Origin: Prinsepia uniflora
Taxonomy: Eukaryota; Streptophyta; Magnoliopsida; Rosales; Rosaceae
Direction: 5' to 3'
Length of the DNA stretch: 64,000 nucleotides
NCBI GenBank assembly: GCA_032719365.1
Contig: CM064870.1
Coordinates: 24,680,738 to 24,744,737 of the forward strand
The first letter of the stretch is position 1, and each line of letters begins with the position of its first letter. Positions 21,750-32,382 of the stretch are shown in pieces. The notes below the pieces were generated by a model. It was not told the DNA's origin, did not search any database, and worked only from the letters and a program-made list of their open reading frames with translations. Position numbers and translations under genes: made by a program.

Positions 21750-21763
21750 TAAGGGGGGAAGGT
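21750..21763 (+). other. Polypurine tract of element F
   Basis: TAAGGGGGGAAGGT directly before the 3' LTR. Confidence 0.9.
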
Positions 21764-24255
21764 TGTGACGACCTGGACATTCAAAAAGGGAGAAGTTGGA
21801 AACTTCGGGGAAAATGACGATTTTGCCCCTGGAATTGGGCAAAAAGTTGACTTTTAATTTAAGAAGTCAAACGGACTTTGACCGATGACCGTGACGTAGT
21901 TCGGGACGTCACGAGTTCATAGACAGGTGGCACGTCCAATTCCGACATTCGAAGAGAAAGTTATGACGTGTGGAAGTTGGTAAAAGGGGCCGAAAGTTGA
22001 CTTTTTGATCGGGGCATTGTTTGGACTTTCCGAGAATACCGTCGGGTAGGTCTCGTGACGCTGAATCCGTAGACAGGCGGCATGCGTCAATCGGAGTCCG
22101 AACGAGAAAGTTATGGGTCTAGAACGAAGAGGGGCATTTCGGTAATTTGTTACGATAAGGATAAAACGGTAATTGTCTTTAACGGGTAAACTTAAACGAT
22201 AAATTATGTTTTAATTTGGCTAAATCAGCCTATTTGAATTAAGATTAATCCCTAAGTGACATGTGTCACTTGCTTATGCTTATTAGTGGCATTTTGAATG
22301 CCTTATACGGACAAAAATCACCTCCACAATCCTTGCTTAAATTCTAACAATTCTAACACTGATTGATTAAGGGATGACCGTGGAAATACTGGGAGATTAG
22401 AGGAAACAATTGAGTGAAAAACAGAAGGAAATTAGGAGAGAAAAACAGGGAGAATACTGTGAACTCGAGAGGTAAAACCCGAAAATACCAACCATAAACA
22501 CAAACCTTGAATTCGATCTTTCAGACGTTAAAGAGTGAAATTGACAATGGAGTGAGCTTTCTGGGACTGAGACGAGTCGAGCCATATCAAAACTGAAGCC
22601 AATTGACGTGGAAATCAATAAGAACAGACCCTGCGACTCCTATGGAATTTGGAGCTTGAGTTCGATAACCTGGAGGTAGTAATCCTTGAAATTGATTTCA
22701 ATTTCGTGTTTAGAATAACTGTTATATGCTTCGGGTGTAAACAATTGAAGAACACAGGTTGAGTTTGAGTGGAACCCGAGTTGGGACCCGTCGGGTTTCG
22801 ATGTTGAGTCGTGGGTTTTAGGACATGTTTTCATTAAATTGAGGTCACAGATCGGTTAGAAATATGGAATAGATGAGAATAAATGAAAGAACTGAAGCAA
22901 TTGGGTTTAAATTGATAGAAAGAAAACCGGGTTGCACCGCGGGTTGCAGACCCGAATACCAGTAAAACGGGTAGCAGGGACGACTGTAGCAACACTGTAG
23001 CACGGCGCGTGGACTCACACGCAGCCGCTTGCGGCGGCACGTGAGGGTGCGTGGCACGTTTTCTGAGGAAAGTTTCAACAGGTGTTTTACTCCTTGTAAT
23101 GTAACGGACATTTTAAAATTGGTTTCAAGTCAATCGGACGCCGTCTCGATAATGTTTCGAGGGTCCGAAGGTTTAAGTTACGTATTAAATTAATATTAAA
23201 TTCCCGGAAAATTATGATAAATTAATATGATGATAATTAGGTCCCTAGTGACCCTAAGTGATGATTTTGGACAGGATTCAGGATTCTTGGCAAGTATCGG
23301 AAATTACGGAAACTCGTGTAGCGCGGGAAACGAGCAGTTGGACGGTGTGTGAGTGGACGTTTGTTTTATAAATTGATATGCATGCATAGTTAAATGTTTT
23401 GTATGATTTATGGTATGATTTGAATTGAAATGATTTGATGTGATTATTTTGAGATTAATGATTATTTTAATCGGTGCTTCGGGCACGTTTTTCGAGAAAA
23501 TGTGAAATGACTGTTTTGGGCGAAGGCCCGGGATTTGTGATTGGTTTTGGCTTGGATTATGAGTTGAGAAATTGATTTAATGGATTTGTGATGTTTTCGG
23601 ATATGATTTTACGGATTTACGTGTATTGAATTATTTAATGACTTTACGGATTGACGAGAAATGAGATTTGGGCATGTGGACCCGTGATAATGGTTTTGAC
23701 ATGGTTTTGATACTTGATTTGAAATAATGCTTTTGATTGTGTTTTGATGTTTGATGACTCCAGATGTGTAATTCCTGGAGGGACCGGATGTGTAATTCCC
23801 GGTGAGACCGGATGTGTAATTCCCGGTGAAGCTGGATGTGTAATTCCCAGCAATGGATGACGACTCTGGATGTGTAATTCCCAGAGGATCCTCGGATGTG
23901 TAATTCCCGAGTTATATGCTTTATTATATGGTGAACTGATTTTATAAAATGATTTAGATGATTCATGTGTTTTATCCTATGCATGCATGATTTGTTAAAC
24001 TGGAGGGTAACGGATGTGTTTCAAATGTGTTTTACATGATATTATTTTGTCCACTCACACCTTTGTTTTTTATGACCCTCCAGGTCGTGGTACAACGTTC
24101 GGGGCTGATCTCGAGGCGGAGGCATGAGCAGAAATCAGTATGGTTATCCCTGGTTTGACCGGTGCTGAAGGGTACTTTCGGGACATCAGTTAGCTTGTCA
24201 GACGGGAGCAGGATCAGGCACGGTTATCGAGGTCCATTTGGGACGGGTCCTGTCA
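21764..24255 (+). repeat. 3' LTR of element F
   Basis: 2492 bases, TGTGACGACCTGG to GGTCCTGTCA, near-identical to the 5' LTR. Palindrome at 22254-22271, 11-mers at 23348-23358 and 24049-24059, stem CTGGAGGGT/ACCCTCCAG at 24000-24008 and 24075-24083. Confidence 0.93.
23757..23911 (+). repeat. Six tandem hairpins with constant loop (F 3' LTR)
   Basis: All six units are perfect here: CTCCAG/CTGGAG, ACCGG/CCGGT twice, GCTGG/CCAGC, CTCTGG/CCAGAG and CTCGG/CCGAG, each around ATGTGTAATTC. Different stems, same loop. Confidence 0.88.
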
Positions 24256-24260
24256 GCTCA

Positions 24261-25213
24261 GTTTCCATCGTCTTCCAAAACGAACAATGCCCTTCCACGG
24301 TGATAATTTCAGAAATACCCAGTCTCCAACCTCAAACTCAAGGTCCCGTACTCTACGATCTGCATAGCTCTTTTGACGATCTTGAGCTGCCTTCAATCGT
24401 TCTTTGATGATCTTAACTTTTTCTTGGGTTACGTCCATAAGTTCTGGTGTCAACAAAGCTCTCTCCCCTCTCGGTCTAGCACAAAGGCGTTCTGCACTGT
24501 CGCCCATATAGTGCCTCAAACGGCGTCATCCCAATGCTCGCTTAGTAACTGTTGTTGTAAGAAAATTCCATCAAGGGCAAGTAGGCATCCCAAGAGCCTT
24601 GAAACTGAAACACAGAAGCTTTCATCATGTCTTCCAAAATCTGGATGGTCCTCTTTGATTGCCCATCCGTTTGAGGGTGAAACGCTGTGCTGAAATGCAA
24701 TCTCGTACCAAGGGCTCTCTGTAAACTCTGCCAAAACCTCGAGGTAAACCGCGGATCTCGGTCTGACACAATTGACTCTGGAGTACTATGCAATCGAATT
24801 ATTTCATCAATAAACAACTGTGCCAGTCAGTTGGGCTTAAAGATTTCGTGCACGGGTAGGAAGTGCGCTGACTTAGTAAGGTGATCCACGACTATCCAAA
24901 CACCATCAAATCCTCTTCGGGTAGTTGGTAACTTAAACAAGAAGTCCATGGTAATATGGTCCCACTTCCACTCGGGAATTGGAAGGGACTGCAGGGGTCC
25001 ATAAGGGCTCCGCCTTTCAGCTTTCACCTGTTGGCAGATCAAACATCGGCTTACGAAGTTCGCAATCTCTCATTTCATGCCTGCCCACCAGTAATATTCT
25101 CGAAGAGTTCGATACATTTTGGTTCCCCTAGGATGCATGGAATAAGCCAAACTGTGAGCTTCCTCCAGTATCTCAGTCTTCAGTACCGTATCCTCTAGCA
25201 CACATAAACGACC
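24261..25213 (-). pseudogene. Element C integrase (zinc finger and catalytic core)
   Basis: On the minus strand from 25213: the HHCC finger (EEAHSLAYSMHP, then CLICQQVK), with stops just before and inside it. The catalytic core follows: MDFLFKLPTTRRGFDGVW with the first Asp, ESIVSDRDPRF with the second, and FHPQTDGQSKRTIQILE with the Glu, so the DDE residues are present. A linker with RQKSYADRRVRDLEFEVGDW follows, and the frame reaches the insertion point of F at 24256. Integrase inserts the cDNA into the genome. It is broken by several stops and shifts; the rest is at 17683-18032. Confidence 0.9.
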
Positions 25214-25818
25214 CTATTTCAACACCGCACCGTCGTCTCTGATAGAGAAATCTTGTCTTTCCACTGCTTCGACGCCTACACTGATGTGATGTAGAGTTGC
25301 GTCACTAAGTTGGGCATCGCGGATCCGATCCAATAGTAAGGGCCTCACATGATAGCTCGCTAACAGGGCTCCATCATCATCCATACCAAGACTAACTCTG
25401 GCCCGTCGGAGTTCCACTAGCAACGGTAAGTAGATCATACAAAGATGGGCAACAGAACCAATCGCCTTCCTACTCAAGGCGTTAGCCACAACATTCGCTT
25501 TTCCGGGGTGGTACTCAATGGTGCAGTCATAGTCCTTAATTAACTCTAACCACCTTCTCTGTCGCAAATTCAACTCCTTCTGAGTGAAAATATACTTTAA
25601 ACTCTGGTGATCAGTATAAATCTTACACGTTTCCCCGTAAAGGTAGTGCCTCCAAATCTTTAGAGCGTACACCACTACTGCTAGCTCCAAGTCATGAGTC
25701 GGATAGTTCACCTCGTGTGGCTTCAACTGTCGGGAGGCATAAGCTATAACTCTCCCGTGCTGCATCAACACACATCCCAGACCCTGTAGGGATGCATCAC
25801 TAAAAACCACAAACTCCC
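25214..25818 (-). pseudogene. Element C RNase H domain
   Basis: About 198 residues on the minus strand without a stop, starting at VVFSDASLQGLGCVLMQ next to the insertion point of E. Acidic residues of the RNase H site are visible: the Asp of FSDAS, the Glu of THDLELAVVVYAL and the Asp of YTDHQSLKYIF. It ends with YHPGKANVVANALSRK, the usual RNase H-to-integrase connection. It degrades the RNA strand during cDNA synthesis. It is cut from its RT by element E; the frame runs on correctly across the TSD when E is ignored. Confidence 0.9.
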
Positions 25819-26338
25819 CACCATGTAACGACCCGTGCCAAATTCCTAGATTAGATTAGTGACTAATCACGATTAATGAGGTTAATCGGTGATTAGTAGA
25901 GCGAAATCGGACGCACAGTGCGAAATGACCGTTTTGCCCCTGATGGTGGCAAAACATTGACTTTTTAATCGGGCGGTCAAATGGACTTTGACCGATGACC
26001 GTGACATAGTTCGTGACGTCACGAGTTCATAGACAGGTGGCACGTTCAATTCCGACGTTCGAGGAAGAAGTTATGACGATCGGAAGTTTAGGGGCATTTT
26101 GGTAATTTTGGTTAAATGGGGTCAAATGTTGACTTTTTGACCAAAAGGTCCGATGGCCGAGGGCCGAAGACCGTTACGTAGATAAGGACGATACGAATCC
26201 ATAGGCAGGCGGCACACTGAAATCGGACTTCAAGCGGGAGAGTTATGGGTCACGGAAGTTCGATTTCACTATGCACGAACTTCGAGACGGGGACGTTTCG
26301 ACAAAATCTGATTGGGTGGATATTTTGGTGGGCCCCAT

Positions 26339-26364
26339 GGATGAGTGACAAGTGTCACTCATCC
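26339..26364. promoter_or_regulatory. U3 palindrome, E 5' LTR
   Basis: 12-base arms GGATGAGTGACA and complement around AG; the second copy is at 32898-32923 in the 3' LTR. Confidence 0.6.
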
Positions 26365-27099
26365 CATTGCTTTGATCCCCCAAAATGTGGATCTAAATAA
26401 TTAAATATTATTATTTTAATTATTTTATAATTTAACCTAACAACTATTAATCCTAACCATCCATTTCAACCCTACCTTTTAATCCTCACCCTTCATCTCT
26501 CATTCTCTCATCTGATCATCTCCTTCTCCCTTCTCTTCCACGGCATCACCTTCATCATTCTTCTTTGTTTCTTCACACCCGAAACCCCCCCTTCACCATT
26601 TTCTTCATTTTCTCCAAAACAGCACACACACATACCACCATTCCCTAGGAGATAAAATGACCGTGAGGAGGTGGTGAGAGGCTGAGGATGGCAAGCCACG
26701 GACGGGGACGGTGGAGGACACGGCGGAGGAGAACCCGTGAGGTAAGAAAATATTTCAAATTTTGAAATTGAGTTTTGTTAATTGTTATTCGATTCTAAGG
26801 TTTAGGTTAGGTTGCTGGTAGCCCTAGGAGTCGAATAGGATTAGTTTTGGGGATGGGGATGGCCTGGAACGGCCGTGAACGGCGGAGGAATGTACGGCTC
26901 CATGGCCAAGCTCGAAGGTATGGTTTTTGATGTTTTCCTTCCATTTTGATGTCATAGGACTGTAGGTTAGGATTAGAGGATGAAAATGGGACAAACGGGA
27001 AGCATTTTGGTGGTCGGACGGCGGAGAACCGGCCGGGTCAAGCCGCGGGTCACGGCGACCCGGTTGCAGACGTTCGGGTCGACCCGCGGGAGGGCAGGG

Positions 27100-27450
27100 A
27101 TGACAGGTGACATCATCCTGCTGACGTCATCATGTCAGCGATGACGTCAGCCTTGTCAGATCTGACAATGTCAGCTGACATGTCAGAAAATGGGCCAATA
27201 GGAGTGCGACACGTGTCACATGTCAGTGCACAATCAGCACTGACATGTCAGTGACGTGGCCCAATCAGGGGCTGACACGTGGCACCGACGTGGACCAGTG
27301 CCGTGATGACACATGGCACATGTCAGACTGCCACGTGGCACTGACAGTATAGTGACGTGGACCAATGGGAGCATGACACGTGGCACCTGTCAGAGTCTGA
27401 CAGCTGTCAGATGACGTCATGCTGACGTCAGCGATGACGTCAGCAGGTAC
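27100..27450 (+). promoter_or_regulatory. U3 block rich in TGACGTCA- and ACGTGGCA-like motifs
   Basis: Many copies of TGACGTCA, GACACGTGGCA and CATGTCAG in 350 bases. TGACG and ACGTG cores are known plant bZIP sites. Similar but shorter blocks occur in A (1590-1900, 46530-46740) and C (16525-16670, 39850-39990). The 3' LTR copy is at about 33660-34020. Confidence 0.5.
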
Positions 27451-27803
27451 TGTAGCAGGCGCGTGAAGCCCACGCGCAGCCACTTCAGACGACGCGTGAG
27501 GGCACGTGGCAGGGAATCTGGGGAAGGTTCCAACATACGAAATCATCTATTCGATGTAACGAACATTATGGGATTGGTTTCGTGTCAATCGGACACCGTC
27601 TCAATATGTTTCGGGGCATCAGAAGGTTTAGGTTCGGTTTTAAAAATAGTTAAAATACGGGAAAATTACGGGGCTTTGGTAGGAGGTTAATTAAGTAGTT
27701 AGTAACCTTCTATTACGATTTGGACAGGTTTGGGAGTCCCGGTGACGGTGATCGGCTCGGGGAGCCGTATGGCACGCAAATCGGGGCGGCAGCTCGGACG
27801 GTC

Positions 27804-28879
27804 TGTGAGTGGACTTTGTTTTCTAAATTGGTGCATGCATAAATGTTTATTATATGTTTTATTACTTGTTTGATGATGCCATGGGTGCAATTCTATGTGG
27901 TTGCGTATAAGCACGTATTTCGAGGTTTCGGCCTTATACGGTGCTTATATGGTGCTTATACGGGTCTGTATTTCTGTATTGACTTAATGAACTGGATTTG
28001 GATTTCAAAATGATAAACTCGGGTATGAGACCCATTTGGTTTTGTCTCGGGCATATGACCTCAGATATCGGGCACGGTGCCCAACTGATGTCCTATGTTC
28101 GGGTACGAGACCCAGTCACTTTACGGTTTTGATTTCAGGTCAGGGAACCTTAAATGGATTCCCAGGTTCATGACGGTTTATGGGAACCGGCATGAACCCT
28201 TGTTATGGTATCATGGTTCATGACGGTTTATGGGAACCGGCATGAACCCTTGTTATGTATTACGGTACATGACGGTTTATGGGAACCGGCATGTTACCTG
28301 ATTATGGATATTATGGATCATGACGGTTCAGGGGAACCGGTCCTGAATGGTTATGTTATGTATATATATGTGCATCTACCTTCCTTTACTTCCATTATCT
28401 CCTCCGGGGAGGGTCGTTGGCCTGGGTGGACCCCGGAGTAGTCACGGAGCACCGACTGAATGGAGTCACCCCCCAGTTGGGTTCCTTACTCTCAGGAAGG
28501 CTATGGTTACTATTACCTCGGGTAGGGTCAGTGGTCTGCGGACATTGACCTTGACTTTGAGATGACTCAGATTGAGACCCGGGTAGCGCGCGTAGCTTTG
28601 GATACCGTGACAGGATTGGTTGTGTGACTTATATATATGTATGTGATGGATATATGATATATGATATGTGGTGTGTACAGGTGTGCACAGGATTTGGGCA
28701 GTGACCCGTATGGTCGTTTTCATTGTGGTCCTTTCGACCTTAGTTTATATCTGATTTGGGCTTAGTTCCCATATATGATTTCTTTGGTTAAATGGTTTTC
28801 CAATGCATGCATGCTTTTTAGTGAAGGGTACAAATGTCTTATGAAATGCTTTTATAAACTCTTGTTTTGTCCACTCACA
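27804..28879 (+). other. Hairpin domain of E 5' LTR
   Basis: TGTGAGTGGAC (27804-27814) and GTCCACTCACA (28869-28879). The local stem TGAAGGGTA (28822-28830) pairs with TGCCCTTCA (28897-28905) with one G-T wobble, enclosing the second 11-mer. Confidence 0.6.
28166..28350 (+). repeat. Four tandem long hairpins in E 5' LTR
   Basis: Units of about 57 bases. Units 1 and 2 fold as GGTTCATG, then CGGTT, loop, AACCG, CATGAACC. In unit 3 the outer arms change to GGTACATG and CATG-T-TACC. In unit 4 the inner stem becomes CGGTTC/GAACCG. Copy in the 3' LTR at 34728-34914. Confidence 0.8.
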
Positions 28880-29012
28880 GTTTTTAATGTTTTGACTGCC
28901 CTTCAGGTTGACATCGGATGTGGACTGTAGCAGAGACCGAGATATCACATACCTCCTCCGGATCCTGGCGTACTCTGATAACCCGGGAGGGCAAAGGACG
29001 AAAATATCCCTT

Positions 29013-29033
29013 GTCTGACACTTCGTGTCAGAC
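29013..29033 (+). other. U5 hairpin near the LTR end (E 5' LTR)
   Basis: GTCTGACAC-TTC-GTGTCAGAC, 9 perfect pairs with a 3-nt loop, about 55 bases before the LTR end. Repeated at 35579-35599. Looser versions of GTCTGAC/GTCAGAC occur in C, D, G and L. Confidence 0.65.
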
Positions 29034-29089
29034 GGGAGCAGGGTCATCCCGTACTAATCCCGGGGGGATTGGGATGGGTCCTGTCAACG

Positions 29090-29101
29090 TGGTATCAGAG
29101 C
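29090..29101 (+). other. Primer-binding site of element E (tRNA-Met)
   Basis: TGGTATCAGAGC three bases after the 5' LTR. Confidence 0.95.
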
Positions 29102-32100
29102 GGGGTTGTCTCTATTCGAGCAACCGCGGAGCTCTTGGAGTATGTATGCTGGTCGAGGATGTGATATCTCAAGGGGCTACAGTTCGTTGTCAACCTGAGG
29201 TTGGGGTGCCGGTACGATAGTTAGTAGGATTGGATTGTGGACCGTCTTGGTTCGGCATTCGATGCCGGGGTTGCCATAGTTCTGTCGTGGATGACAGTGT
29301 GGGACCCTACAAAGGGATGACGTACCTGTACGTTAACATTTTGATCGTGAGACGGTTAGTTGGGATCGTCTTTCACGATGTCGTAGGATTGGTTCCGACG
29401 ACTAGTTGGGAATTGTGATCATCGGATGGTCGAATTTTGTTGGGTTGGATTGACGGTAGGATTTGATTGACGTCTTTACGATGTCAAGACCGCGGGGTCG
29501 GTCAGATTGTTGATTTTACTGCCTTATGCAGTTGGGTTCAGTGGAACTCTAGGTGTAATCGTGGAACCCTACCTTGGGTGTATCGTTCAGAAATGTGAGT
29601 TGACGAGTTGTTTGACTTGGACGACTATTCGGATTTGGATTCGTTAGTCGGTCTAGTCATATCAGCTTGTGTTGGGACTGCACTTCGCAGTCGGGATTGT
29701 ACTTATCAGTTGGACCGAGTTGGTTGTCGTGCTACTTAGTTGTGGTTTGGTGCAACTAAGGTCATCGGTGACCTGGTAGAGGACATTGGGTTAGTCGAGT
29801 TGCGACTAGTTAGAGTTTGGTTGGACAGGTTACAAGGGTTGGTACTTGTCGATGGAATCCCTGAGTGGGATACAGAGTAGTTGGTACGGGCGATTGATTC
29901 CGTTGGATACGGAGTCTGGATATAGCGAGGTCTGGTAGTGAGGTCTGCACGAGTCTGTGGAAGGCACTACTACCGAGAGTGGTTGTAGCTGTGGTTGTTG
30001 GGAATCGGGGACGTTCAGGGGACGTTTCCTTTTCTCGTATGAGTTGTCAGGGTGATTGTACCCAGAGGTGTTGGGTACGAGGGAGGCAGAGTTCTCCTTT
30101 TCGAACAGAGGTACAGGGTCGTCGTTCGGTATGAGCGGAGATCCAGGTGTGTCTGATTTGCACACTTTGTGCTGATGCTGACAGGTGATGATACTGGTAC
30201 TAGTGCTGGTGCTGGTGCCGGTGATCGTGATGACGATGAGTTACGGATCGGGGTGTGACACCGTCGTAGTGGGCATATGTTCGGTATCGGTGGTTCAGGA
30301 GTGGATCTCAGATAGAGTTAAACTGGTTAGGGGATAAGTGGTTGATGTCTGGGTATGTTGTTTCCAATCTTGTTGGAACTTCGAAATCGCGAGAGGGTGC
30401 GACTGCGGTGACAAATGGAATGCGGGTTTTCCGCTTTGGTATTGGGTATGTCGAAGTCATTTTGGGTGACTTCTCAGGTTCTACCATAATTGATGGTGGT
30501 AGATGACGTTGAAGATATAGATGTTGTTGGTTGCCACTAGTACACTGATCGTGTATTGGTTGGTGGACCCGGGATCTGTTCTGAATCATCAGGAGAAGAT
30601 GAGTATATCGAAGTTAGGTGACTGAGATTCCTCATTCTCTACTTGGTGGCAGACGATGTCAGGTTACCTGACGTGGTGAGTGCATCGAGTGTTGTTTGCA
30701 TTCACGTAGGATGGATTATTTGATCATTCTTGATTTTCCTCGGTGGAATGACAAGGATCGGTACGAGGTAATCAGTGAGAACCCACAGTCTCGGCGTGTC
30801 TCGTCGTTGACTAATCTATTTAGGTGTGGGAAATGGTCTAGGACTTTGGGCGTTGTGACGATCCTCGATCGTGACGTCTATGGTCGGTTGACGTAGTGTT
30901 GGATCTGGATCATGATTTGGATATCCAGATAGGTGGAGAGTTTATTACTCTTACTTGGATGTTGAGTGGAGCATGATGGGACTGAACTTCTTTTCGAGGT
31001 AAATTCCATATGGCTTACTACTCACCTGAGTAGTTGTCCGATGAGTAGTTTTCCGACGTGGTCGGATATGGTCAGTGTTAGAGATGGGTGGATGTTGGGA
31101 TTGGCTTCCCTATGAAGTCAATCAGATGTAATGTGTAATCATTTGAGCAGGTATCTGATAGGTTCGGATATGGTGCGTCTCGGTAGACGAGAACGATATT
31201 TCGAGTTTTGGAATCAGATTTCTAGATGACGATTCAGGATTTGATTTTGGAACTTGAAAGAGGATTTCTGTATTTGGGTTTTGGAATCGGATTCTGGGTG
31301 ACGATTCAGGATTTGAGTCTAGAGCTTGACTGTAGATTTTCCTTTATGGATTTGGGTTCGGAATGGTTATTCCAAATGCTAGCTTACGGAATAAGGATTT
31401 CGGATTCGGATTTGAACATGGATATGGATACGACTTCTGGGTTTGGATTTGGGATTTCTTACGAAATTGCGGATTCGGATTCGGATTTGGAAATAAATAA
31501 TGGGTCGGAGTTTCGATTGTCTAATACTGGATTGGACAAATAGACTCTATAGTAGAAACGTGATTGGCTACAACCCAGGTAGTTGTAGGCTGATTGATGG
31601 GTAGTTGTATGTACCTTGTACGTTGTTCGAGGTACGATACTGGATATGCTTGTGGTGCCTAGTGATGGTATATAGGTTATACCAAAGGTATATTGGTGAG
31701 CGTATTGGTAGTCGGCTTAGTTCCGATACCATTGGATTAGTCGGGGTCGTGAACTGGACATTGGATACTATGCATTGGGTCATAATAGTTCTGATGGGCC
31801 TGGTTACACACAGGTCGAGTGTTTTGTTGGTATGCATATACTCCGGTTGAGTGAGTTGGTGGTTAGTATAACCACAAGGGAGTATAGTGTTAGTTTTCGA
31901 CTGACGACTGTCAAGTGGTGACGGTCTGTCGGAGGTGTCAGCGTGGATCGTTGAGTGAGGTCTGATGACTCCCAGTGGGAGCAGACGTCAGGATATATTA
32001 GTGATTGAGCAAGGAACCGTAGAGTTGTTTATGTCAGCGAAAGGATAGATTTGACAAGTGGGTCGATCATAGGATACTTGGGCTACTCTGATACTGACAG

Positions 32101-32368
32101 GTGGTGTCAGTTCGGAGCGTACGACTTCTGCTATTCGACGTGGTCGAATGTAGACGAGGCGACATGAGCGTTAGTGGTACGTCTGGTTGCAGACGAGTAA
32201 GTATTGTGCTAGTTGGTTGGTGTACGAGTGTACACGTATTTCGAGGTCGATTCCACCTTCCACGAGGTGGATGTGGAATCAGAATAGTTGGCGTTTCGTG
32301 AACGAAACTAATTAAGGAGGGAAGAACGGTTAGATTAGGTCGGTTGGAATTTCGAGGACGAAATTAAT
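29102..32368 (+). mobile_element. Element E interior (non-coding, decayed gag-like pieces)
   Basis: 3.3 kb with no frame longer than about 110 codons. Short pieces match remnants in A and B, for example GAGGGAGGCAGAGTTC near 30080-30095 followed by a RYE-like codon run, at the place where intact gag has EIEFL and YEQRF. A direct repeat of about 72 bases lies at 31229-31310. No RT, RNase H or integrase motif is seen in any frame given its translated short frames. So although the LTRs are young, the interior has long been non-coding. Confidence 0.6.
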
Positions 32369-32382
32369 TAAGGAGGGAAGGT
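32369..32382 (+). other. Polypurine tract of element E
   Basis: TAAGGAGGGAAGGT after the lead-in ATTTCGAGGACGAAATTAAT. A second AATTAAGGAGGGAAG lies about 60 bases upstream (32308-32325), a local duplication. Confidence 0.88.

Larger units (their letters stand above)
18033..24255 (+). mobile_element. Element F: gag-only LTR retrotransposon (TR-GAG type)
   Basis: 6223 bases with a perfect TSD GCTCA (18028-18032, 24256-24260), inserted in the integrase/chromodomain region of C. Two LTRs of about 2.46 and 2.49 kb, tRNA-Met primer site, a 1.27-kb interior holding gag only, and a polypurine tract. No protease, RT or integrase, so it would need pol proteins from another element. LTRs are highly similar, so the insertion is young. 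Confidence 0.93.
25824..29086 (+). repeat. 5' LTR of element E
   Basis: TGTAACGACCCG to GGTCCTGTCA. Contains the U3 module twice (about 25998-26083 and 26170-26262), the palindrome (26339-26364), a TGACG/ACGTGG-rich block (27100-27450), a GC-rich hairpin region (27456-27512), 11-mers (27804-27814, 28869-28879) and a perfect U5 hairpin (29013-29033). Confidence 0.93.

Noticed and set aside
28166..28350. MicroRNA precursor or CRISPR-like array
   Set aside because: Hairpins are short and tandem inside an LTR; no unique spacers between identical repeats and no single long precursor stem. A plant genome would not carry CRISPR.
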